This document shows positions 26,859-35,000 of a stretch of 46,113 nucleotides of DNA, piece by piece. The stretch is taken from assembly GCA_944392795.1 (NCBI GenBank), contig CALXXX010000032.1, positions 1 to 46,113 of the forward strand, in the 5' to 3' direction. Numbering within the stretch: the stretch's first letter is position 1; each line of letters starts with the position of its first letter. A program made the position numbers and the translations under genes. This stretch comes from an uncultured Alphaproteobacteria bacterium (GTDB taxonomy: Bacteria > Pseudomonadota > Alphaproteobacteria > CAAHEQ01 > UBA3637). The notes under the pieces were generated by a model. The model had not been told where the DNA came from. It searched no databases and worked only from the letters and a program-made list of their open reading frames with translations.

Positions 26859-27191
26859 ATGACTGACAATATCAATTTTAAACGTATCGAAAATGATATT
26901 TCTACACATGAGGTTGTTCTTTATATGAATGGGACACCTATGTTTCCTCGCTGTTGCTCGTCGGCAATGGCGGCTCAATTCTTGGATTTTCATAAAGTTT
27001 CATATCAATTTTTTAATTTAATGGAAGAAATTAGCTTGTTAGATATTTTGAAAAATTATACAGGAAAATCTGTGGTTCCTCAGCTGTTTATTCATGGAGA
27101 ATTGATCGGAACAGGAGAGGAAATTCGTGAAAAGGTAATTGACGGAACCCTACAAAAACTTCTGAAAGAATGCAATTTAACAAAACTGTAA
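26859..27191 (+). CDS. Monothiol glutaredoxin-like protein with altered active site
   Basis: 110 aa, the size of Grx4/GrxD proteins, which carry Fe-S clusters with BolA. The frame VVLYMNGTPMFPRCCSSAMA aligns with the family's VVLFMKGTPxFPxCGFS, so the CGFS motif is CCSS (Cys32-Cys33). The cis-Pro segment VVPQLFIHGELIGTGEEI is present, but the glutathione-contacting GG is GT. Start by homology at the ATG 26859; the AAAAGGAG upstream is 16 bases away, which is long. It may have changed its ligand chemistry. The gene is divergent from the TPR-methyltransferase. Confidence 0.85.
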   Translation: MTDNINFKRIENDISTHEVVLYMNGTPMFPRCCSSAMAAQFLDFHKVSYQFFNLMEEISLLDILKNYTGKSVVPQLFIHGELIGTGEEIREKVIDGTLQKLLKECNLTKL

Positions 27192-27212
27192 TAAAAATTG
27201 ACGGCAGAGAGC

Positions 27213-27241
27213 TTGCAATTTAACGGCTTTTCAGTTATAAC
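27213..27241 (+). promoter_or_regulatory. Promoter of accBC
   Basis: TTGCAA, 17 bases, TATAAC, 32 bases before the accB start, which has AGAGGA as ribosome-binding site. Confidence 0.5.
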
Positions 27242-27273
27242 AAAATAAACATTAAACAAAGAGGAAATAAAGA

Positions 27274-27723
27274 ATGGAAAATATCAATAAAAAAGCAATT
27301 TCTGAATTGGCTGAACTATTGGAAAAACATCAATTAAAAGAAATTGAATATGAGATGAATGATACGCGAATTCGCGTGGTTGCTAAAGGTCCAGAGGTTA
27401 TTCCTCCAGGTCCGGCAGTTCTTCCTCCTGTTCCGGCTCCAATTCCAGAGCAAGCTGCTGTTGTTTCTGCTGAAACAGTATCAGCAAAAGAAAATCAAGT
27501 TAAGTCTCCAATGGTCGGAGTTGTATATTTATCTTCTGATCCTAATTCTCCTAATTTTGTGAATGTCGGAGATATGGTCGGACCCGGACAGACGCTGTGT
27601 TTGATTGAAGCTATGAAAACCTTTAATCCGGTTAAAGCTGAAAAAGCAGGGAAAATTAAACAAATTTTGGTCGAGTCGGGAACACCTGTGGAATTTAATG
27701 AGCCTTTGTTTATTTTGGAATAA
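27274..27723 (+). CDS. accB: Biotin carboxyl carrier protein of acetyl-CoA carboxylase
   Basis: 149 aa. The N-terminal AISELAELLEKHQLKEIEYE is typical of AccB, followed by a Pro-rich linker (GPEVIPPGPAVLPPVPAPIP). The biotinyl domain carries the modified lysine in EAMKTFNPV (Lys115) and the thumb region SPMVGVVYLSSDPNSPNFVN. It carries CO2 between biotin carboxylase and the carboxyltransferase in fatty-acid synthesis. accC starts 3 bases after the stop. Confidence 0.97.
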   Translation: MENINKKAISELAELLEKHQLKEIEYEMNDTRIRVVAKGPEVIPPGPAVLPPVPAPIPEQAAVVSAETVSAKENQVKSPMVGVVYLSSDPNSPNFVNVGDMVGPGQTLCLIEAMKTFNPVKAEKAGKIKQILVESGTPVEFNEPLFILE

Positions 27724-27726
27724 GAG

Positions 27727-29073
27727 ATGTTTGAAAAAGTTTTAATCGCAAATCGTGGAGAAATAGCGCTTCGGATACATCGAGCCTGTAAGGAAATGGG
27801 AATTAAAACAGTCGCCATCCATTCGACTGCAGATGCAGATGCAATGCATGTTCGACTTGCTGATGAGGCTGTCTGTGTTGGGCCAGCGCCAGCTAGAGAT
27901 TCATATTTAAATAAGGCTGCTATTATTAGCGCAGCATTGATTACAGGAGCAGATGCAATTCATCCAGGATATGGTTTTTTATCAGAGAATGCAGATTTCG
28001 CTGAGATGGTCGAAGCTCATGGTCTGACTTTTATCGGCCCAACGCCTAAAATGATACGAACAATGGGAGATAAGGTAACAGCTAAAGCAACTGCTATTGC
28101 GGCCGGACTTCCTGTTGTTCCTGGTTCTGACGGTGATGTTAGGACTGTTGATGCTGCTAAAATTGTCGCAGAAAAAATAGGTTATCCGGTTATTATTAAA
28201 GCAGCGGCCGGAGGCGGTGGCAAAGGTATGAAAGTTGCTAATAATGAGACAGAACTTGTCGAAGCTTTCAATTTGGCAAAAATCGAAGCTAAAACGGCTT
28301 TCGGTAATGATATGGTTTATATCGAAAAATATTTACAAACGCCACGTCATATTGAAGTTCAGGTTTTGGCGGATAATTATGGAACTGTCGTGTGCTTGGG
28401 TGAAAGAGATTGTTCTTTACAACGTAATCATCAAAAGGTACTGGAAGAATCGCCATCTCCAGCCTTAAACAAGAGCCAAAGAGAGCACATCATGGAAGTT
28501 GTGCGTAAGGCGATGGAAAAAATCGGTTATTCAAATCTGGGTACTATTGAATTTCTCTATGAAAATGGTGAGTTTTATTTCTTAGAGATGAATACTCGAC
28601 TTCAAGTGGAACATCCTATTACTGAGATGGTAACCGGCATTGATATTGTTCGAGAACAGATACGTGTCGCAAGCGGTGCTCCGTTAGGATATACGCAAAA
28701 AGATGTAAGAATTGAAGGGCATGCTATCGAGTGTCGAATCAATGCTGAAAATCCTGAAACATTTATTCCTTGCCCCGGGAAGATTGGTTGTTGGCACACC
28801 CCTGGGGGCTTGTGGGTTCGCGTAGATAGTGCTATGTATTCTGGATATCGTGTCCCTCCTCATTATGACAGCATGGTTGCTAAGTTGATAGTTTTTGGTC
28901 GAACACGTAATGCGGCGTTAATGCGTTTACGTCGTGCCTTAGAAGAGTTCGTCATTGAAGGGGTGGAAACAACGATTCCTTTACACCAACGAATTATTAA
29001 AGACTTTGATTTTATAGATGGACAATATAATATTCATTGGTTGGAAAAATTTTTGGAACGGAATAAAAAATAA
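27727..29073 (+). CDS. accC: Biotin carboxylase subunit of acetyl-CoA carboxylase
   Basis: 448 aa, normal length. MFEKVLIANRGEIALRIHRA starts the biotin carboxylase N-domain. The ATP-grasp glycine loop is IKAAAGGGGKGMKV; EVQVLADNYGTVVCLGERDC and EMNTRLQVEHPITEMVTGID are catalytic-core signatures. It forms one operon with accB and is closed by a strong terminator. Confidence 0.97.
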   Translation: MFEKVLIANRGEIALRIHRACKEMGIKTVAIHSTADADAMHVRLADEAVCVGPAPARDSYLNKAAIISAALITGADAIHPGYGFLSENADFAEMVEAHGLTFIGPTPKMIRTMGDKVTAKATAIAAGLPVVPGSDGDVRTVDAAKIVAEKIGYPVIIKAAAGGGGKGMKVANNETELVEAFNLAKIEAKTAFGNDMVYIEKYLQTPRHIEVQVLADNYGTVVCLGERDCSLQRNHQKVLEESPSPALNKSQREHIMEVVRKAMEKIGYSNLGTIEFLYENGEFYFLEMNTRLQVEHPITEMVTGIDIVREQIRVASGAPLGYTQKDVRIEGHAIECRINAENPETFIPCPGKIGCWHTPGGLWVRVDSAMYSGYRVPPHYDSMVAKLIVFGRTRNAALMRLRRALEEFVIEGVETTIPLHQRIIKDFDFIDGQYNIHWLEKFLERNKK

Positions 29074-29108
29074 ATATTAGTTTTTCCTTCAAAAGTTTAT
29101 TTGTTCTG

Positions 29109-29140
29109 TTGCTCCTTATTTTATAAGGAGCAATTTTTTA
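29109..29140 (+). terminator. Terminator of accBC
   Basis: TTGCTCCTTA and TAAGGAGCAA pair over 10 bp around a 5-base loop and are followed by TTTTTTA. The remaining 330 bases up to the msrA-like gene are very AT-rich and show no gene or clear promoter. Confidence 0.88.
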
Positions 29141-29475
29141 TTAAAAACCTTTTATTTAAATGGATCTTTTCGCTAAAAATTAAGTTCTAAAAATTATTTC
29201 ATAACTAATATTAAAAATAGATAAAAATAATTATTACTATTGCTTAATCTTGTTTGATGACGATGTTTTTTATCAATAGTTTTTATTAAAAATATCTAAA
29301 TATGAGTTTTGCATATAAAAATATTATTTTTTGTGTGGCAATCTTAAAAATAGTTGATTTTTTATTTTTTTCTCCTTAGAGTTGTTTTTAATCAATGGAA
29401 AATAATATTATGGGGAACTTTTTAAAAGTAAGAGAAGTTATCAAATGACTTAAAAATATTCTTGAAGGGATTAAA

Positions 29476-29952
29476 ATGAAAATACAAAAAGCTTATTTCG
29501 CCGCAGGTTCTTTTTGGGAAATTCAAGCTTCTTATGAGGAGGTAAAAGGGGTCCTTGCCACACGGGTTGGTTATATGGGGGGATATATCTCTTATCCAAG
29601 CCATCAAGATGTAATAAGAGGGTTAACGGGACATGCTCAGACAGTTGAGGTCTTGTTTAATGAAGAAGCAGTTTCTTATCGTGCATTAGCAGATTATTTT
29701 TTTATAATCCATAATCCAACAACGCTCAATCATCAAGGTCCAGATGAAGGACCGGCGTTCCGTTCTGTTTTATTTTATATGAATTTATCTCAAAAAAAAG
29801 CAGCTTTTTTAGCAAAAGAAAAGTTTGATGCAGATAATATTTATCATAAACCATCCGTTACACATATTCGTCCTGCAGATAAGTTTTATATTGCTGATGA
29901 GGAGCATCAGTATTTTTTAGAAAAGCATCCAGAATTATTGGATTTTTGTTAA
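29476..29952 (+). CDS. MsrA-family protein with catalytic Cys replaced by Ser
   Basis: 158 aa. Clear peptide-methionine-(S)-sulfoxide reductase fold: YFAAGSFWEIQ, VGYMGGYISYPSHQDVIRGL, TGHAQTVEVLF, IHNPTTLNHQGPDEGPAFRS. The invariant GCFW active site is GSFW here: the codon at 29509-29511 is TCT, so residue 12 is Ser. The only other Cys is the last residue. Without the nucleophilic Cys reductase activity is not expected; a methionine-sulfoxide binding role, a decaying gene or a single-base sequencing error are alternatives. Its TAA stop shares three bases with the stop of the convergent ankyrin gene. Confidence 0.9.
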   Translation: MKIQKAYFAAGSFWEIQASYEEVKGVLATRVGYMGGYISYPSHQDVIRGLTGHAQTVEVLFNEEAVSYRALADYFFIIHNPTTLNHQGPDEGPAFRSVLFYMNLSQKKAAFLAKEKFDADNIYHKPSVTHIRPADKFYIADEEHQYFLEKHPELLDFC

Positions 29953-31157
29953 TGTGTTTTCTTGGTCTTTTGAATAAGAGCGTTCATTTTTGCTTTTTCT
30001 TCTTGAAGAGCTTCTTCTGTTGAACGTTCTAAATTTTTGAGACGATCTTGAATAGAGAGTTCTTTTTGTTTTTGTTTTCCTTTTAGGTATAATTTAGCAT
30101 CAGAACCTTGATCAAAAGCATTTTGATAGGCCGTATGTCCGTTTTTATCAAGTAATTCAGGATCAGCTCCTTTTTCTAATAGCAGAGGAATCCCTTCTGG
30201 ATAATAATTAACGGCGACATGAAGAGGATATTGCCCTTTTTTATTAGGCTCATTGATTTGAAAGCCAGGAACACTTATGACAATATTCATAAAGTCTTGA
30301 TTTTTTGTGTAAATAGCCTGATCAAGTAAACTTTCTCCATCAGTATCAAAAAAATCTTGCGCAGCGCCTTGTCGCATAAGTTCTGCTCCTTTTTCAAAGT
30401 AAAGACGCATATTTTTTTCCCTATCATGAGGGTTTTTATAAGCATCATTGAAAGACATAACGTGTTCTTTCATTTTCTTATTTAAAGCTTGAACTTCAGG
30501 GGTAATAGATGGTTTTTCTATAATCGACGGTTGTTGTTCTTCTTTAGGTTGTTTTGATGTTGGTTTAGAGGAGGGCTTTTGGGGGAATAAATCTGCATTT
30601 CCATATTTTTTTGCAAGATCAAAAGCATTTTCTCCTTTAGGTGTGAGTAAATCTGTTCTAGCTCCATGTTGAAGTAGAAGCCAAATAGTATCTCTTTCTT
30701 TATTTCTGATTGCTTCATACAGTGGTGTCATACCAAAACGATTAACTGCATTGATGTCAAAACGTTTGGTGTTTAATAAGATATTCATAGCCTCTGTTTG
30801 TCCTGTTCGAGCAGCTAGGTGCAGAGGTGTTTCTTTATCTTTGGTGACCATATTTGGTTGAACAATAGAAGCTAATTCTTTTACAGCTGGAATATATCCG
30901 ACTAAAGCAGCTTGATGAAGGAGGGTATAATTTGGATTTTTTTTGAAGAAATCCTTAAACTTTGTCTGAGAGGTCACATTAGGATCTGCTCCTTGGCGAA
31001 CAAAAGCAAGTGCTCTTGAAAAATAAGCATCTTTATTTGAATAAAGAAAATTCATATCAGTAGATTGTTCCAGTAAATCTTGGAGGGCTGATGTTTGTTG
31101 AGAGTTATGAATTCTTTTTTTTGTTTGATGAAAAAAGTTGGTTATTTTATTTAGCAT
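29949..31157 (-). CDS. Ankyrin-repeat protein
   Basis: 402 aa. The ATG at 31157 is chosen, with AGGA 7 bases upstream; the frame extends 11 codons further to a TTG without a ribosome-binding site. Ankyrin repeats occur in two blocks, about residues 70-190 (YTLLHQAALVGYIPAVKELA, ETPLHLAARTGQTEAMNILL, MTPLYEAIRNKERDTIWLLL) and about 270-350 (QYPLHVAVNYYPEGIPLLLE, HTAYQNAFDQG). A Lys/Gln/Pro-rich linker separates them and a coiled-coil tail follows. No signal peptide. Ankyrin proteins of host-associated alphaproteobacteria are often secreted effectors; here that is only suggested by the neighbourhood. Confidence 0.88.
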   Translation of the reverse strand: MLNKITNFFHQTKKRIHNSQQTSALQDLLEQSTDMNFLYSNKDAYFSRALAFVRQGADPNVTSQTKFKDFFKKNPNYTLLHQAALVGYIPAVKELASIVQPNMVTKDKETPLHLAARTGQTEAMNILLNTKRFDINAVNRFGMTPLYEAIRNKERDTIWLLLQHGARTDLLTPKGENAFDLAKKYGNADLFPQKPSSKPTSKQPKEEQQPSIIEKPSITPEVQALNKKMKEHVMSFNDAYKNPHDREKNMRLYFEKGAELMRQGAAQDFFDTDGESLLDQAIYTKNQDFMNIVISVPGFQINEPNKKGQYPLHVAVNYYPEGIPLLLEKGADPELLDKNGHTAYQNAFDQGSDAKLYLKGKQKQKELSIQDRLKNLERSTEEALQEEKAKMNALIQKTKKTH

Positions 31158-31250
31158 TTTTGATCCTATTTTTTCTGTCCTTTTTTTCAAAAGTATATCA
31201 TATTTAAGCTTTTTTTACAATAAAATAGATTATTCACAAAAATGATTAGA

Positions 31251-32429
31251 TTATTTACTGTATTTTGTTCTATTCATTGACTGAAGTATTTGTTTTTTAT
31301 CTAAGCTTGAGGTAAGCTTTTTTAAAGTTGTTTTTAAAGTCGTATTTTGTGGAGTGATTATTTTAATATCTTTGAAATTATTATAATTTAATAGATAAGC
31401 TTTAAAATTATCAATTCCACTTTGCTTTTGACAGATTTTTATAATTTCATTTTTTTCTAAATCCTCTAAAGATAAATCTTTTTTTTGCATAAGTTCAGTA
31501 AAATCAGAGAGCTGTTTTTCACTAAATTCTATGTCTTTTGTCAGAAAACAGGTTAATTTTACTAAGTCAGAATCATTGTTCGGGATACCAGTAGGATTCA
31601 TAGCATATTTTTCTAATTTTTTGTATGTGTTTGGCATAAGATATGTCATTACTCCGACTCTGATAGATTCTATATAATCATTAGAATGAGGCTTTTTTTT
31701 ATGCATTGTTTTGAGTGTATGTCTTATGCAAGAGCGTTGAAGATTATAAAAATCATAAATTTTTTTAGCATGAAGAGGATGCTCTTTCATAATTTTTAAC
31801 AGAGCAAAAGTGTCGCATTTTCTTTCATCAGCAGTTTTCATGGCTAAATGGATACTCTCATGATAGAAGCCTCTTTTATGTAAGATGATGGATCTTTCAA
31901 AGTCAGGAATACTGTAAAAATTATCAATGATTTTCTTTGTCGTTTCATTAATTCCATTTGGCTTTTTATTTTCTTTTTTTTGTGCGAGACAAAGAATTTG
32001 TATATCTCCTATATGTTGGTCAAAATAATTCGTACTTGATATCGCATCTTTAAAAATACCTTCAGAATAAAAGCGTTCACGTGTTACATCTGCAAAAAGA
32101 ATATCATTATGATTTTTTTCATAGGAAAGATTGCTTCCATTTTCTTTTAAAAAGTCAAAAACAACACGTGCTTGTGCTTCTTGATCTGAAATATGAGGAT
32201 ATAATTTTTTGTATTGCTGATAGGCCCGTTCGAAGTTATTTGAATTTGCTACAGTTATGTGTGTTTCAGAGCTTTCTTTTGTAGAAAAATTGTTTGTTCC
32301 TTGATTGTAAAACTCATTTTCTTGAGAACTTACATAAGTCGGATAATCTTTTTTTATCAGAGAAGCAAGCAGCATAGGATAATGCTTATATTGTTCAATA
32401 AATTGATTGTATTGTTCCTTTGATAGCAT
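31251..32429 (-). CDS. Uncharacterised protein with an HExxH motif
   Basis: 392 aa, soluble, Lys-rich, no signal peptide. No family recognised. Residues 190-194 are HESIH, followed by DERKC at 201-205 and D206TFALLKIM. HExxH followed within 10-15 residues by an acidic residue and a helix is the arrangement of many zinc metallopeptidases, so a zincin is possible, but one short motif can occur by chance. The first 60 residues are Gln/Asn/Ser-rich. It lies 93 bases upstream of the ankyrin gene on the same strand, within the accessory region, and may share its transcript. Confidence 0.7.
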   Translation of the reverse strand: MLSKEQYNQFIEQYKHYPMLLASLIKKDYPTYVSSQENEFYNQGTNNFSTKESSETHITVANSNNFERAYQQYKKLYPHISDQEAQARVVFDFLKENGSNLSYEKNHNDILFADVTRERFYSEGIFKDAISSTNYFDQHIGDIQILCLAQKKENKKPNGINETTKKIIDNFYSIPDFERSIILHKRGFYHESIHLAMKTADERKCDTFALLKIMKEHPLHAKKIYDFYNLQRSCIRHTLKTMHKKKPHSNDYIESIRVGVMTYLMPNTYKKLEKYAMNPTGIPNNDSDLVKLTCFLTKDIEFSEKQLSDFTELMQKKDLSLEDLEKNEIIKICQKQSGIDNFKAYLLNYNNFKDIKIITPQNTTLKTTLKKLTSSLDKKQILQSMNRTKYSK

Positions 32430-32552
32430 ACTTTTCTCCCAAAACTTATTATAGCATATTTTTTTATAAAAATTAATTAAAATCTGAAATAAACAAAAGA
32501 ATAATAGGATAATATGAATAGAATGTTTATCTAAAGTTAAGAGGGAATTAAT

Positions 32553-32744
32553 TTGATTTTTTTTAATATCTTAGTGAATATAGTAGTTGCATCAATCATC
32601 GCTATTATAAAGGTTGTATTCAATAATATATTTCATTTTAAATTAAAAATTTACAGAGAGGCTTTACTTCGAGCAATTCAGCAAATCAAAGATGATTACG
32701 AATTTTTAAATAAAAGATTAATTTTTAAATGGAAATCTTTCTAG
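32553..32744 (+). CDS. Possible small membrane protein
   Basis: 63 aa from a TTG start with GAGGGA 6 bases upstream. The N-terminal half is one hydrophobic helix (FFNILVNIVVASIIAIIKVV), the C-terminal half is basic and helical. No homologue recognised; the gap it sits in (32430-32901) is otherwise non-coding apart from a GC-richer patch at 32763-32791. Could be spurious. Confidence 0.3.
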   Translation: MIFFNILVNIVVASIIAIIKVVFNNIFHFKLKIYREALLRAIQQIKDDYEFLNKRLIFKWKSF

Positions 32745-32901
32745 ATATCATAAGACAACAACTGGTGCGGGCTGCTTTGCGATTATCGGACCCAAATCAC
32801 AGAAGATTTGAAGGAAAAATTGGAAAAACTGTCTTGATTTATTCATCAATTTATACTCTACTAAAACTATATATGTATATTTCACTTTAAAGAGGATAAA
32901 A

Positions 32902-34377
32902 ATGTCAGAAGAAATTTTGAAAGCATTTAAAAAGATGAAATCTCAATTAGATGTTCGGAATTATGATGATGAAAGATTTATAAAGGATTTACCAGAAAAT
33001 GAACCTGTGAGTTTGGTTATTCCTTTTGAACGGACTGGCAGAGGTTATTTGGATATATTCAGAACTTATATCGGTGGAGATGAACATCCAGAACTTTCAG
33101 ATGAGGAACTTTTGGAACATTATCTGCAAACGCCAGAAGGAAAAGAAGACCCTAATTTTGGAGATGAAAAAAATATACCACTCATTTATAATCCTACTTT
33201 TTTTAGAGCATTTATTGAGGAAGATGAAAGTGGAGATCATATTGGGCGTTCTGGTAAACATAGAAATAGATTTTCAAAAGAAGAAGTTACGAAATTAATT
33301 CAAACTCTAAAAAAACAAGGAATTAATGCAGTAGAAAAGCAAGATGAAAAATCACAAGATCCGTCAACAGTTGTGGTAATGAATAATGGTATTATGACGC
33401 CTTTTATGGATAAAGATACAATCAACTCTTTAATACCAAAAATAAAGAAAGTAATGTCATGTTGTGCTTTTGCTGTTGGGGGACATATAGCCCCAGTCAC
33501 TTTTGAACAGCTTCGTTCTCCTTTTGGAACAGAATCAGTTTCGGAAAAAAGAGATTTTGCATATAATTTTATTCGTGATTTTTCCAAACAACCATCTACT
33601 GAACTATCTAAAATAAAAAATTTGAATCAATTAACAACGTCTAATGAAAAAATAAGAGTTGTTGATAATACCTATGATGTCGCATTGCGTTTCCTAGATG
33701 AAGAAAATGACAAAACAGGAAGACCTTATATATGGCGAGGAGGCGTTTTAGGTGATAGGGCTTTTGCCGCCAATATTGATATAGAAAGTCGTGAAGCTCA
33801 TGTTTTAAGAAAAAGTTGGGCAATGGCAACACCTTTTATGAGATATGCGTTACGTTATGCACGACGTGATGAAAGTGCGCACTTTGGTAAAGAGGGATTT
33901 GGATTTTTGTATCAATATAATACATCTGGGCAAGAAGCGTATTTTCCAGATAGGGGAATCGAAAGGACCCCATCAACTTTTGTGATTCCTGGTCCAGAGG
34001 AAGTACCTTTGTTCCCACATAAAAATGCATTAAAAAATATCTTTTTTTATTATCTGCCAGATGGTGGAAAACGCGAGTATTATCTAATGCGGCTTGATCT
34101 GAATAACCCAGAACATCAAAAATTACTAAAATTATACGAAGCAAAAGATACAAGAATTACTGGTAATTTAAAACAAAGGCGGATTAATCAATTCAATGAA
34201 GCGGCTGAAAATGGTGAAAAACCTATTGCGTATAATCCACAAATTTCCAAAGGACTTCAGCGTACACTATCGCAATGTTCTGGGACAAAGGAAGAAGAAC
34301 AAGAAAAGGCCCAAAAGGGTAAACTTTCTGCTGAACAACAAGCAACTGTTTTATCTCGACAATATCAAAATGGTTAA
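32902..34377 (+). CDS. Putative ADP-ribosyltransferase-fold protein (effector-like)
   Basis: 491 aa, soluble, no signal peptide. I recognise no named family, but the segment 275-385 has the order of motifs seen in R-S-E mono-ADP-ribosyltransferases. An Arg follows a strand in RPYIWRGGV (Arg279). A Ser starts a helix in RKSWAMATPFMRYALRYARR (Ser305). A strand follows in GFGFLYQYN. The loop GPEEVPLFPHKN (Glu366-Glu367) resembles the ExE-V-L-x-P catalytic strand. The N-terminal 230 residues are charged and include YNPTFFRAFIEEDESGDH and MSCCAFAVGGHIAP. The start ATG has AGAGGA upstream. Alone on its strand next to the ankyrin and HExxH genes, it could be a toxin or host-directed effector. Fold assignment is an inference. 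Confidence 0.6.
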   Translation: MSEEILKAFKKMKSQLDVRNYDDERFIKDLPENEPVSLVIPFERTGRGYLDIFRTYIGGDEHPELSDEELLEHYLQTPEGKEDPNFGDEKNIPLIYNPTFFRAFIEEDESGDHIGRSGKHRNRFSKEEVTKLIQTLKKQGINAVEKQDEKSQDPSTVVVMNNGIMTPFMDKDTINSLIPKIKKVMSCCAFAVGGHIAPVTFEQLRSPFGTESVSEKRDFAYNFIRDFSKQPSTELSKIKNLNQLTTSNEKIRVVDNTYDVALRFLDEENDKTGRPYIWRGGVLGDRAFAANIDIESREAHVLRKSWAMATPFMRYALRYARRDESAHFGKEGFGFLYQYNTSGQEAYFPDRGIERTPSTFVIPGPEEVPLFPHKNALKNIFFYYLPDGGKREYYLMRLDLNNPEHQKLLKLYEAKDTRITGNLKQRRINQFNEAAENGEKPIAYNPQISKGLQRTLSQCSGTKEEEQEKAQKGKLSAEQQATVLSRQYQNG

Positions 34378-34392
34378 AGAAATCATATTTAA

Positions 34393-34446
34393 GAGTCCGA
34401 TAACTTGCTGTTTTTAGCCGTTTTTGAAAGTCCAACAATCGGACTC
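34393..34446. repeat. Inverted pair of tRNA-Thr T-arm-like 9-mers
   Basis: GAGTCCGAT (34393-34401) and ATCGGACTC (34438-34446) are perfect inverted repeats 36 bases apart. The same 9-mer is the T-arm of the tRNA-Thr at 36.3 kb. They follow directly after the putative ADP-ribosyltransferase gene and precede the tRNA 3'-end copy. Confidence 0.6.
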
Positions 34447-34472
34447 GCGGAAATGCTTGCAAACAAAAGAAA

Positions 34473-34498
34473 AAAGTCCTCATTTGATTGAGGGCTTT
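34473..34498. terminator. Bidirectional terminator, probably the former tRNA-Thr terminator
   Basis: AAAGTCCTCA and TGAGGGCTTT pair over 10 bp with one wobble around a 6-base loop. On the minus strand it is followed by TTTTTTC. It lies six bases beyond the tRNA-Thr 3'-end copy, as a tRNA terminator would. Confidence 0.65.
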
Positions 34499-34504
34499 AA
34501 TACA

Positions 34505-34527
34505 TGGTGCCGCTGGTGAGAAGCGGA
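34505..34527 (-). repeat. Copy of the tRNA-Thr 3' end (putative attachment site)
   Basis: 22 of 23 bases match the tRNA-Thr 3' end including CCA (36261-36283), in the same orientation; the single mismatch is at 34523. Similarity stops at the T-loop, so this is not a full tRNA copy. The pair brackets 1.75 kb containing the kinase gene, as attL and attR of an integrated element would. Confidence 0.65.
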
Positions 34528-34663
34528 TTAATTTTTATGATTATTTTAGTTTCAGGAACAAAAACAATTTTGTCCAAAGTTTAGGCTGGCAAAATAATAA
34601 AAATATTGTAAAAGATATTTATCAAAATTACTATTTAAATATTATTCACTAAAAAATAAAACT

Positions 34664-35000
34664 ATGTTTATAAAGTTAAAATATATTGGAGAGTACAAGC
34701 AGTTAAAAAATTTTTATTCGGAAATTGCGGATTCAGAATCAGGAAAAATTTTTTGAAAAAGTTTGCTCTAAAGTTGGCTCAGTTGCCTAAGCAGGAAAGA
34801 AGTTATTATTGGGCGTTGGTGGTTATGTATTCAACACGCACGTGGAGGCAAAATTGTGCAAATCGGCCTCTTTGAAAGAAATGGAATACATACCAAAGAG
34901 CACCTTTAAATGTACATACTTAAAAAAATGGCGAGTGAGGTACTTTTGCGTGTCATTACAAAGCGATAAGCTATTAGCACAAAAGTTACATAAATTTTAG
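34664..35000 (+). pseudogene. Possible decayed small gene
   Basis: An ATG at 34664 opens a 30-codon frame (FIKLKYIGEYKQLKNFYSEI ... GKIF) ending at TGA 34754. A +1 shift at the T run just before it continues as EKVCSKVGSVA to a TAA at 34788, and the same frame resumes as AGKKLLLGVGGYVFNTHVEA to a TAG at 35000. It reads like one protein of about 110 aa broken by a frameshift and a stop, but I recognise no family and it could be chance. It overlaps the kinase gene's 3' end by 4 bases. Confidence 0.3.

Noticed and set aside
29141-29475. Possible small gene or RNA in the AT-rich gap before the msrA-like gene
   Set aside because: No frame with a start and ribosome-binding site, and no stable hairpin beyond the accC terminator.
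34809-35000. A 63-codon frame from a TTG
   Set aside because: It has no ribosome-binding site and makes better sense as the end of the broken gene starting at 34664.
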